Positions 37,373 to 45,728 of a DNA stretch of 64,000 bases are shown piece after piece; positions within the stretch are counted from its first letter, which is position 1; every line of letters starts with the position of its first letter. Made by a program: the position numbers and the translations under genes. Origin of the DNA: Pseudohalocynthiibacter aestuariivivens (GTDB lineage: Bacteria; Pseudomonadota; Alphaproteobacteria; Rhodobacterales; Rhodobacteraceae); assembly GCF_018457175.1 (NCBI RefSeq), contig NZ_JAGFNU010000003.1:1-64000 (forward strand), read 5' to 3'. The notes under the pieces are model-generated. The model was not told the origin of the DNA. It ran no database searches and saw nothing but the letters and a program-made list of their open reading frames with translations.

Positions 37373-38470
37373 ATGGAAACACCCCCAAATGCAAAATCCG
37401 CCGCAAACATAAACCCAGCTAAAACGATCCGCGCCAACGATTGGTTTAGCGCAGGAAAACGAGTGTTTTACGACACGAAGAACAAGAAATTCCTGCTAAA
37501 TGGCGAAAACGGTGAAGCGAAAAAAATCGTTCAAATCCACACCCGCATCGACAAAGACGAAACACAAACTGACGGCTCTGTCTGGGCATCGTTTATGCCG
37601 GGTTGGCCGGATGGCTCCTACGGTTGGTCACGCGTCAACCAGCATTTGTCCGGACAAAACATCGGCCACAGGCTGTTCTTTGATTATGTCGGCCTGGGCG
37701 ACTCTGACAAGCCAGCAGATTACCCCTACAGCACCATAGAACGCGCCGATATGATGGAAGCGTTGTGGAAAGCAAACGGAATCAAATCCACATTCATCTT
37801 CAGCTTTGATTACTCGTCGCTCGTCACGCTTGAACTTCTTTGCCGTCAGGAAGACCTCATTAAAGCGGGTATCGAACCTGAGACCCGGATCGAAGGTGTA
37901 TTGCTGATGAATGGCGGTCTTTATGCAGATGGTCATTCGCATCCATGGTTCACAACGCCAATCCTGAAATCCTGGATGGGCGGCTTTGTCACCTCGCTCG
38001 CACAACGATCAAAAACCATCTTTGCCGAGCTTATGAAACCCTTGTGGTCAAAAGATTACAAAGTCACGGCCGAGGAAATAGAACAACTTTTCGATGCAAT
38101 CGGGCGTCGCAAAGGCATCTACGCCATGAGCAAATCCGCCGATTTCGTGAGCTACCACAAAAAGAATGCCGAAAGAATGGATCTGAGCCGCCTCTACAGG
38201 AGTATGCGAGACGCCGTTTCATTCCATGTGGTCGGCAGCGAGCAAGACCCATTTGAAGGCCGGCAAGCGTATCTCGCTAAGGAACGGTTGGGCGCAGAGG
38301 GTCTTGACGTTCGGATTTTGCCAGGCGGCCATCTTACAACATCCGAACACCCCGACCTTATCGCCGATATCATCTTGGATGTTGGTCCAAGTAGTGAAAA
38401 ATTCAAGACGGCAAAATCGGCCAGAGAAAAACCCCTGCGTGAAACAACGCGTAAGCTGAAAGTATCGTGA
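37373..38470 (+). CDS. alpha/beta hydrolase with Asp nucleophile
   Basis: A 365-residue alpha/beta-hydrolase fold protein. The nucleophile elbow reads SFDYSS, so the nucleophile is Asp146, as in haloalkane dehalogenases and epoxide hydrolases, not Ser. Asp292 (SEQDPF) and His320 (PGGHLTTSEHPD) complete a triad. DYVGLGDSDKP supplies the usual pre-nucleophile loop. About 40 extra residues at the C terminus are basic. Candidate activities are dehalogenase, epoxide hydrolase or esterase. Under MarR control and one base from the NrtS-like gene. Confidence 0.75.
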   Translation: METPPNAKSAANINPAKTIRANDWFSAGKRVFYDTKNKKFLLNGENGEAKKIVQIHTRIDKDETQTDGSVWASFMPGWPDGSYGWSRVNQHLSGQNIGHRLFFDYVGLGDSDKPADYPYSTIERADMMEALWKANGIKSTFIFSFDYSSLVTLELLCRQEDLIKAGIEPETRIEGVLLMNGGLYADGHSHPWFTTPILKSWMGGFVTSLAQRSKTIFAELMKPLWSKDYKVTAEEIEQLFDAIGRRKGIYAMSKSADFVSYHKKNAERMDLSRLYRSMRDAVSFHVVGSEQDPFEGRQAYLAKERLGAEGLDVRILPGGHLTTSEHPDLIADIILDVGPSSEKFKTAKSAREKPLRETTRKLKVS

Positions 38471-39018
38471 TGCAAAAACAAACGAACAATACCTTCACGC
38501 AGGTTATCGCGGCGGCTTCGCCACCCTCGGTGTTCAAGGGTGTCCTTCTTCGTGCAGCGATCATCTCATTGATAATTGGTAGCATTCTTACGCTTGTGAA
38601 CCAGTGGTTGGCGCTATTCGGAGAAGAACAAATTCAGTATCTTCCGCTCACTCTTGTTTATCTGACGCCATTCTTCGTAGTCGCCATTTCACAAGTAATC
38701 GCCATTCGAAAAGCGGTAAAGGATATGTTGAAAACTCAGAATTCTACCTTTCAGAAAAAACCGTTCATCCAGACGGCATTGCAACACGGCATTCCTGTAC
38801 GCGCAGTGTCGCTTGGCCTGATCGTTGGCAGTCTAAACACGGTGATTGTAGCCACAGTTGTTCTTTCAAGCGGTGGCAGCGTCTCGGACTTGCCTGTAAA
38901 GCTCCTCGCGCAAAGTTATGCCTTGCCAGTTCTCTTTGGGTTGGTTTCGCAATCTATTTCATATCGACGTGCTGCCGCAGCCTTAAGCGCTGCGCATCAG
39001 GCAGCGCCCGGGATCTGA
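38470..39018 (+). CDS. NrtS-like membrane protein with two repeats
   Basis: A 182-residue membrane protein with four helices in two similar halves. The first half (VFKGVLLRAAIISLIIGSILTLVNQW, then LTLVYLTPFFVVAIS) and the second (HGIPVRAVSLGLIVGSLNT, then SYALPVLFGLVSQSISYRRA) each resemble the small nitrate/nitrite transporter NrtS. Cyanobacterial NrtS works with two separate small subunits, whereas here both would be on one chain. The start ATG shares its A with the hydrolase TGA. Its 3' end overlaps the convergent C45 gene by 22 bp. Confidence 0.65.
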   Translation: MQKQTNNTFTQVIAAASPPSVFKGVLLRAAIISLIIGSILTLVNQWLALFGEEQIQYLPLTLVYLTPFFVVAISQVIAIRKAVKDMLKTQNSTFQKKPFIQTALQHGIPVRAVSLGLIVGSLNTVIVATVVLSSGGSVSDLPVKLLAQSYALPVLFGLVSQSISYRRAAAALSAAHQAAPGI

Positions 39019-39968
39019 ACACTCCGCCCACCTTCCTGAAAATCGTCAAGCGACAAAGGCCAAACGGTGCCCGGCCAGCGAATTTCCATCTGGCGTTTTC
39101 GCGGCCGGTAGACCGCCGTGTAAAGCGTTCCAAAACCCGCAGAAAACGCGATCGAATAGAGCGGTGGCTTCAAGAATGCCTTGATGAACTTTTCTTCCGG
39201 GTCTCGATGCAGTGTAAGGCGTTGCAGTAAGTAGCGTTCTCTTTCAACGGTCGCAGTAAACCGGGCGTGGCTGACCCATTCCACGGTTTCCTGGTGGTTT
39301 GTAGCAACCGCTGCGCGCGTCACCAACGCAGGCTTGTCGGGCGACATCATCACCGTAAGGTAACGTCGCTTCGCATCCAGAACGGTGACGTTATAGCTCA
39401 TATGGGTCGGAAGCCGCTCTAGCGCTGCCCCCGCCTCTTCTGTGGTGGTGCAGGTTTGTAAAACATATCGCAGGATAAGCGGCACACCGAACCCTTCGCC
39501 CACGACACGACGGCCACCAAATGTGAGCGATAATGCAAGCCCTGCATCGTTCATCCCGTCAACCATACCCCAAAGCCCGTCGCTGGTGCCAAGCACGCGC
39601 CGACCTTGCCAGCTGGTGTGCAATATCAAACTGTCAAAGGCGGTCGGGCTATAGTCATAGTTGCGCACAAGAACCGGCTCTTTACCCGGCCAAATCGCCT
39701 GACTGCAGCCAGCCAGATAAGGTGGAGGACAGTAAAAGCTTAAGAATCGCGCGGCCTGATCGCCCCCGCCAGCAAGTTCACACAGCTGATCATAAAGCGG
39801 TACGATTTCCGGCATATGCTTGACCAGCGCGCGGCGGCTTTCGCCATAGCTTGGACGGGCGCTGTCGCCTTCCTTCAGCCACCAGCGTTTGTAATCAGGC
39901 CAGTATTCCTGAAACAGCCCGGCCCATTTTGGCCCGGGCTCTGCCTCGGATATTGCGCGCCACATCAT
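38997..39968 (-). CDS. C45-family acyltransferase/amidohydrolase
   Basis: A 323-residue Ntn-hydrolase-type protein of the C45 peptidase / acyl-CoA:6-aminopenicillanate acyltransferase family. The catalytic Cys is expected at Cys88 in LAGCSQAI, followed by LVRNYDY and the GLWGMVDGMNDAGLALSL strand typical of the family. If processed like relatives, it would self-cleave before Cys88. Fourth gene of the nitrilase-decarboxylase-ATP-grasp-C45 operon, 16 bp after the ATP-grasp gene. It could form or hydrolyse an amide. Confidence 0.8.
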   Translation of the reverse strand: MMWRAISEAEPGPKWAGLFQEYWPDYKRWWLKEGDSARPSYGESRRALVKHMPEIVPLYDQLCELAGGGDQAARFLSFYCPPPYLAGCSQAIWPGKEPVLVRNYDYSPTAFDSLILHTSWQGRRVLGTSDGLWGMVDGMNDAGLALSLTFGGRRVVGEGFGVPLILRYVLQTCTTTEEAGAALERLPTHMSYNVTVLDAKRRYLTVMMSPDKPALVTRAAVATNHQETVEWVSHARFTATVERERYLLQRLTLHRDPEEKFIKAFLKPPLYSIAFSAGFGTLYTAVYRPRKRQMEIRWPGTVWPLSLDDFQEGGRSVQIPGAA

Positions 39969-39984
39969 TGGCTATCGCCTTTTG

Positions 39985-41445
39985 TCAGAGGATTTTGAAG
40001 GCTGGGTCCGCCAAGGATGGGCTTGCTTCGACCGTTGGTAAGGGCCTTGCCGCGACGGACTGTTTTATGCCGTGAATCCATCGTTTCGCTCTTTCGTTAA
40101 GCTGAAAGTTTTTCGTCATCGAGCGACCACGAGTCACAAGAATGCCAATGTCAGCACCTTCATACCGATAATCACCCGGCTGCAGAATACGCAAGAAGAA
40201 AGCTTCGTTTTCGCTCTCTACCGCGCGGCGGTGATAGTCAAACCTGTCAAAGATCACACTTCCGTCAGAAAGCATTTTGTAAATGCCGGTTTCCGGAACT
40301 TCGGTACAAATGTCTACACTGTCATCGGTATGTTTGATAACCATCTGCGACCAACTGTCGATCATTGACGGGTCGGCCCAGCGGTTATTTAGTTCATTTA
40401 CATCCAGATCGAATTTCTTTTTCGAGAATTCGAGCAGATGGAACAGGAACAACGGCGCGTCCGCATGGGCAAAGGCCGCGTGGTTCGTCATTGACGACGC
40501 CCCGGTGATCCTTGGGTTAAGTTCACCAAGCCAAAGGTCGCCCGTTTTTTTGTCGATCAGAAAGTCGAGTTCAAAGTAGCCGCGGTAGCCTTCTTTTCTG
40601 AGTTGTTCACCAAATTTGAACGTCAGTTCCCTTGCCCGTTGCCGTACTTTGGGTGGAAAGGCAGTCGACAAAATCTCGTTTCCACACCAGCCACCGCGAT
40701 AGGGTGTCAGGTCCTTGAAGCCAACGAGTTCCGTCATTAGCGGACCAACAATGGTCCCCTCTTTTGTGGCACATGCCTCGATCGCAGAACCTCGACAATC
40801 GATCCGCTTCATGATCTTGATCTCGCCCTCGCCCACGATTTCATGTTCGTGGCGGCGAAAGTCGGCCTCGGATTTAATAAAGAACGTCGTGTGACCTGAA
40901 TCCCCAAAAGCAGACTGAAGCACAAGGTCATGACCAATCCCGGCTTTTTCGCAGGTCTTCTTCAGGTCTGCGTAATCTTTGACATCCGCCAAAACATTCG
41001 GCACCGAAGGAACGCCTGCTTTGTTGCCGATGCGGACGGTCTCGATTTTGTTGTCCATATTTGTCCGCAGCTTCGCCTTTGGAAACCAGACTTCCGCACC
41101 AAGTTCTTTTGAAAGACGCTCTGTTTCTTCGTCAAACATCAGGAATACAAACTTGGGCTTGCCACCACGCCGTTTGATAAAGTCGATAACTTCCTTGTGC
41201 TGCAACAGATAGTTATTGATATCCTCGATCGATTGGAATTCCGCGTGCGGTTGTTCCGATGGGCAGAAGACATTCGGGTGTTTGCCGCCGTAACAATCGA
41301 TGTAGCAGATATATTTGAAATTCTTGACCCACTCATCAAGGCCCAACAGATTAAAGTTGGTTGCCGAAATAAAATAGATGGGGTCCTCGTTCCGGTGAAA
41401 AAACCGACGGATTTCCGAGATATTTTTAAGCACTGTTGCTGGCAT
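39985..41445 (-). CDS. ATP-grasp ligase (biotin carboxylase-like)
   Basis: A 486-residue ATP-grasp protein. The lid and Mg-ATP site are visible as DLVLQSAFGDSGHTTFFI, GEGEIKIMKRIDCRGSAIEACATKEG and the metal-binding FELDFLIDKKTGDLWLGELNPRITGASS, all within residues 165-330. The N-terminal 110 residues and C-terminal 130 residues are of unknown type. ATP-grasp enzymes activate a carboxylate as acyl phosphate and join it to an amine. It lies 14 bp after the decarboxylase gene, so the amine made there is the natural co-substrate. Confidence 0.82.
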   Translation of the reverse strand: MPATVLKNISEIRRFFHRNEDPIYFISATNFNLLGLDEWVKNFKYICYIDCYGGKHPNVFCPSEQPHAEFQSIEDINNYLLQHKEVIDFIKRRGGKPKFVFLMFDEETERLSKELGAEVWFPKAKLRTNMDNKIETVRIGNKAGVPSVPNVLADVKDYADLKKTCEKAGIGHDLVLQSAFGDSGHTTFFIKSEADFRRHEHEIVGEGEIKIMKRIDCRGSAIEACATKEGTIVGPLMTELVGFKDLTPYRGGWCGNEILSTAFPPKVRQRARELTFKFGEQLRKEGYRGYFELDFLIDKKTGDLWLGELNPRITGASSMTNHAAFAHADAPLFLFHLLEFSKKKFDLDVNELNNRWADPSMIDSWSQMVIKHTDDSVDICTEVPETGIYKMLSDGSVIFDRFDYHRRAVESENEAFFLRILQPGDYRYEGADIGILVTRGRSMTKNFQLNERAKRWIHGIKQSVAARPLPTVEASPSLADPAFKIL

Positions 41446-41459
41446 AATATTTCCTCTTC

Positions 41460-44198
41460 TTATTCGGCTGCAGTGGGAAGTTTTAATTTAATCTGAGACG
41501 CTAAAGCTTCGGGCGTAAACACCCGCAGACCCAGATCGGCGCGATAACCGTGAATTTCGTTCACGTCCAGGGCGCGCATAAAGGCAAGGATTTCCTTGCT
41601 GACGACCTGCCCTGGCACAAGGATCGGGAAACCCGGTGGATAAGGTATTATGAAAGAGGCTGATACAACCTCTTGCCCGCTATCCATTGCCGCTTTTACG
41701 GACCCGTCGAGTTCCAGGTAGTCACAGTTATTCTCGTCGTAACTTAGGAAAAAGGCGCTGCGGATATCTCCTTCAGACGTCACATTGTCTTTCCGGAAAG
41801 CATCGTGAAAACGGCTGAAATCTGGCAACGGAGGCAAATCTTCCATCAGATTTTTAACACGCCGGTCGAACGACAACCGTTCCATGCGCGACGCATCATC
41901 AAGAAGGTCGTCCAGCCCTTTGGCAATTTCGACCAGAACCTCGATAAGATAGGCAACAGACGAACGTGTTGTCCCGATGTTCGTCATAAACAAAACCGTA
42001 TTGCGCGAGGTTTTATTGATCTGAATACCGTATTGATCCATCAGAATATCAGTTTTGAACGTATCCCCATCCCAACCGGTGCCACCAACGGCAAGGGTTA
42101 CGCGCGTCGCATCCAGAACGAATTCGTCCTTTTCCCAACAATCCCAGATATCTGTCCAACCCTGTTCAGAGTCGTAATAGCTCGTCACACCGCTTTCGCG
42201 ATGCTTCTCAGGAATCATGTCACCCGCGGTCAGGACTTTGAAGTATTTCTGAAGCAACGGGTGCGTTGAAATAGCACGCCGCATCGACATGGCGGCCTCG
42301 ACCTGACGCTGAACAAATTCGAAACCCTCCAGTTCGACCTGACGGCGACCGACATCAAGCGACGCGATGATCTGATAGTTGGGCGATGTCGATGTGTGGG
42401 TCATGTAGGCTTCGTGAAAAGACTGTTCGACCTCACCTTTGAAATCCTGATCGTTCACATGGATCATGGAGCCCTGTCGCAAGCTAGTAAGGGTTTTATG
42501 CGTTGATTGCGTCGCATAGGTCCTGACCCGCGCATTGGGCGGCGGGATAAGCCGTGTGTTCAGCAGGGTTTCCGTATCCGCATCCTTTAACTTTTCCTGC
42601 TGTTTTTCATACGCTTTGAGATGGCTCTCACTTCTGAACTTCTCTCGAAGTACATTGGCGGCATTCATCGCGGTACGCTGACGATATGTCGGGCCAAAAC
42701 GCGCAAACGCAAACCAGGCCTCATCCCAAAGGAAAATAAGATCTGGCTTAATCGCCAGACATTCCTCCATCACGCGCTCGACGTTGTAGACAATACCGTC
42801 AAACGTACAGTTGGTCAGCAAAAGCATCCGAACGCGGTCAAGCTTGCCCGCAGCCTTAAGCGCAAGCAATTGGTGCTTGATATCCCTTAACGGAACCGCG
42901 CCATACATCGAGTATTCATTAAGGGGGTAGCTGTCGAGGTACACAACCTGCGCACCGCTCAGCACCATACCGTAGTGATGCGATTTGTGGCAATCGCGGT
43001 CGACCAGCACGATATCTCCTGGACGAACAAGGGCTTGCACGACGATCTTATTGCATGTCGAGGTGCCGTTTGTTGCAAAAAAGGTCTGTTTTGACCCGAA
43101 GGCACGGCTGGCCAGTTCCTGCGCTTCTTTGATGGGACCATGCGGTTCCAGCAAACTGTCAAGCCCACCCGAGGTGGCAGAAGTTTCCGCAAGAAAAATA
43201 TTCGGGCCGTAAAAAGCCCCCATATCCTGTATCCAGTGACTTCGCGAAATGGATTTTCCGCGGCTGATCGGCATCGCGTGAAAGACGCCTGTAGGCTGCT
43301 TTGAATATTCAACCAGTGCGGTGAAAAACGGTGTTTTTTGGCGCGCTTGCACCCCTCTCAGAATGTTAAGGTGCAGTTCCATGAAATCTTCTTGGTTATA
43401 GAAAACACGGCGACATATGCCTAAATCCAAACCTGCGATATCTTCGACAGAGCGTTCTGTAACAAGATAAGCGTCTAGTTCTGGTCGCACCCTTGCAATC
43501 AGGCGGCACAATTCCGGACCATAGTCTTCGGGCCGCAAAGCTTCCAGTTCTTCCTGCCCACCAGCGCGGTTCAGGTACCGTGCAAGTGTTGGCTGATCAA
43601 GTTTTGACTTCAGGACAAGCCCAGGCCGGACAACAATGGCCTGAATATTATGATTAAACAGGATGGCAATTAGCGCATCCTCTAGGCTTGGCACAACCAC
43701 GGCTTCGAAAAGGTAAGGGTCTTCAGGCCGCCGCATACGTAAAACATTGCTTTTCAACCAACGTTCCTGATGCTCGTTCACCTCGTCAACGATCAGTACC
43801 TCGAAATAGGGTTTGCTCATGGCACGCGCTTCCGGGGAAAGCATGGCCTCGTCGTCATGTTCCTCTTTGTCGACTGAATCCCGCTCAAGAGGTATATGGC
43901 GCCTACGATAGGCACCTGTTGTAAGTGCGCGAGTCACACGATGTACGGAAAACGCAAGATCTTCATATTTGCGATGCTCAAACTGGCGCCGCATGTGATC
44001 AAAGGCTGACATCCCGGGGAAGGCCCAGTACGGCTCTATCAACGCGAGAGAGTTGAACAACTCCTCTATCTTTTTGTGCAGTTCTCCGGATTTCTTGCAT
44101 TGCGGATCATTAGAAAGCGACCTTGTCACTTCGCGCAATGCGCTCCAGCGATCTGAACGGAGCTGGATCGCAGAATAGTAGTCATTCACAGATTGCAT
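41460..44198 (-). CDS. Orn/Lys/Arg decarboxylase-like PLP enzyme (long form)
   Basis: A 912-residue fold-type I PLP enzyme of the basic amino acid decarboxylase family. The core contains ATNGTSTCNKIV, VDRDCHKSHHYG, LWDEAWFAF and STHKTLTSLRQGS with the PLP lysine at 568. A CheY-like wing domain (FEVLIVDEVNEHQE onward, from about residue 130) precedes the core. The first 125 residues are an extra helical domain absent from Escherichia coli LdcI or AdiA, which are 711-756 residues long. Product would be a diamine such as putrescine, cadaverine or agmatine. Second gene of the operon. Confidence 0.85.
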   Translation of the reverse strand: MQSVNDYYSAIQLRSDRWSALREVTRSLSNDPQCKKSGELHKKIEELFNSLALIEPYWAFPGMSAFDHMRRQFEHRKYEDLAFSVHRVTRALTTGAYRRRHIPLERDSVDKEEHDDEAMLSPEARAMSKPYFEVLIVDEVNEHQERWLKSNVLRMRRPEDPYLFEAVVVPSLEDALIAILFNHNIQAIVVRPGLVLKSKLDQPTLARYLNRAGGQEELEALRPEDYGPELCRLIARVRPELDAYLVTERSVEDIAGLDLGICRRVFYNQEDFMELHLNILRGVQARQKTPFFTALVEYSKQPTGVFHAMPISRGKSISRSHWIQDMGAFYGPNIFLAETSATSGGLDSLLEPHGPIKEAQELASRAFGSKQTFFATNGTSTCNKIVVQALVRPGDIVLVDRDCHKSHHYGMVLSGAQVVYLDSYPLNEYSMYGAVPLRDIKHQLLALKAAGKLDRVRMLLLTNCTFDGIVYNVERVMEECLAIKPDLIFLWDEAWFAFARFGPTYRQRTAMNAANVLREKFRSESHLKAYEKQQEKLKDADTETLLNTRLIPPPNARVRTYATQSTHKTLTSLRQGSMIHVNDQDFKGEVEQSFHEAYMTHTSTSPNYQIIASLDVGRRQVELEGFEFVQRQVEAAMSMRRAISTHPLLQKYFKVLTAGDMIPEKHRESGVTSYYDSEQGWTDIWDCWEKDEFVLDATRVTLAVGGTGWDGDTFKTDILMDQYGIQINKTSRNTVLFMTNIGTTRSSVAYLIEVLVEIAKGLDDLLDDASRMERLSFDRRVKNLMEDLPPLPDFSRFHDAFRKDNVTSEGDIRSAFFLSYDENNCDYLELDGSVKAAMDSGQEVVSASFIIPYPPGFPILVPGQVVSKEILAFMRALDVNEIHGYRADLGLRVFTPEALASQIKLKLPTAAE

Positions 44199-44271
44199 CA
44201 GTCGTTCTCCACTTTTTTAAGCGAACGACCAATGCAATTCCAAGAACGTTTTTCGTGAACTGTCTGGTCGC

Positions 44272-45237
44272 TTAGCCGCTAGATATCTTGCCCAGAAAGG
44301 ATGAAATCCCATGAGCCCGGTTTCTGGTTTCTTTTACTGGCTGATCGTCTGTCGGAACATCAACGCGCAGCCCTGCGCGCGAGCCTTGTTGGGGAATTTC
44401 AAGAGGTCCAAGCGTATGCAAAAAAGCATCCGTCCCGCTGTTACGGTCGTAGACAGAAAAGTCGACAGACCGGTCGCGGAAACTTTTCAAGACTTGCCCC
44501 AAACCCTTCATACCGGTTTCACGCTGGCGCCGAACCATGCTCAAGTCAATCTCGATGGGGAACATGTCTTCCTGCCCGCCGGATTGGTGCAGTACGGTCG
44601 AGGCCGGATCAATTACGCAAGACTTACCGACACCCCCGGCACCTAAGCCATTGACATCAAAGACATAGCACTGAAATTGCGCTGCTGTTGCGCGCGCGAT
44701 AGCAAGCTCTGCGTCACGGTCTGTTGTACCCGTAAGAACGGGATGCAAAAGAACCTCAACACCCTGGCTTGTCAGTTGTCTGGTGGTCTCCGGGAACCAG
44801 ATGTCATAGCAAATCGACAGTCCAAAACGCCCAACTTCGGGGACATCAAAAACGCAGAAATCGGTTCCGGCTGTGATCCCCGCCTCATAGGGGCGAAATG
44901 GGAACATTTTACTGTAACGCGCCACGATATCCCCGTCCGGGTTAATCACGACTGAGCTATTAAACACACGCCCGTCTTCTGCTTTTTCAAACATCGATCC
45001 GGGAATGAGCCAGACCTTGTGACGACGAGCCGCCTCGCGAAACCGGTCAACAACGTCATTTTCTCTCGGCAGAGCAAAACGATCCAACGGGCCAAATGGT
45101 GCCAGCTCGCTGAACAGGACCATTTGCGTCCACGGGAACCGCAGCATCACAATATCCAACCGCTGGATCATGTAGTCGACATTTGATTGTAGCGCGTTCA
45201 CATACATCTGAACGCCGGCGATTGCGAAAGGGGTCAT
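44272..45237 (-). CDS. nitrilase-superfamily C-N hydrolase
   Basis: A 321-residue protein with the Glu-Lys-Cys triad at Glu44 (FSELAPFG), Lys110 (YSKMFPF) and Cys143 (SICYDIWFPE). The first 270 residues are the amidase fold; the last 50 are extra. Members cleave or exchange amides, for example N-carbamoylputrescine amidase. First gene of the four-gene operon; 73 bp before the decarboxylase gene. N-carbamoylputrescine-type chemistry would fit a polyamine product but is not shown. Confidence 0.85.
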   Translation of the reverse strand: MTPFAIAGVQMYVNALQSNVDYMIQRLDIVMLRFPWTQMVLFSELAPFGPLDRFALPRENDVVDRFREAARRHKVWLIPGSMFEKAEDGRVFNSSVVINPDGDIVARYSKMFPFRPYEAGITAGTDFCVFDVPEVGRFGLSICYDIWFPETTRQLTSQGVEVLLHPVLTGTTDRDAELAIARATAAQFQCYVFDVNGLGAGGVGKSCVIDPASTVLHQSGGQEDMFPIEIDLSMVRRQRETGMKGLGQVLKSFRDRSVDFSVYDRNSGTDAFLHTLGPLEIPQQGSRAGLRVDVPTDDQPVKETRNRAHGISSFLGKISSG

Positions 45238-45728
45238 ACAGAAAAGTCTCCATAAGCGCAGACAGCTCCATCTGGAACAAAACCGTAAGAATCTGCGTTG
45301 CGCACCTCTTACCCCCTAATACCTAGAACCGAAATAGCAGAATGTCGCTTAATAAAAACAACGCCACAAGCGTTGTAAAGAACCTTCAAACTGCGTTGTT
45401 CGCTGCACATCATATTCAGTAAAGACGTCCCATTCCGCACTTAATTCCATGACTAATTATGAGCTTTATCTTAATTTTACCTGTCTATGGACTTACCACA
45501 ATCTGTTACTTCTGAGTTTTGTCAACAGATATATTCAAATTGAATCACCAGATGTACTGTTTATTATTCTAATCACTTGTTTCTTGAGCAAGTAAAATGT
45601 GCCTGGCAAAAAAATCTTGAGAAGCCAACAAGCGCGATGTCTTTTGCATTAATTTTTTGTTGCGATAATGTTGCCCAAAAGGTGGCACGTAAAACAGCAC
45701 CCCAAATTAGGGACGGGAGAAATGGTTA
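45238..45728. other. 491-bp AT-rich divergent region
   Basis: Lies between the four-gene operon and the glutamate-synthase-like gene. Visibly AT-rich, in particular 45420-45600. It must hold promoters for both directions, but no clear operator, RNA gene or coding frame is seen. GGGACGGGAGAA precedes the gene at 45729. Confidence 0.5.
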
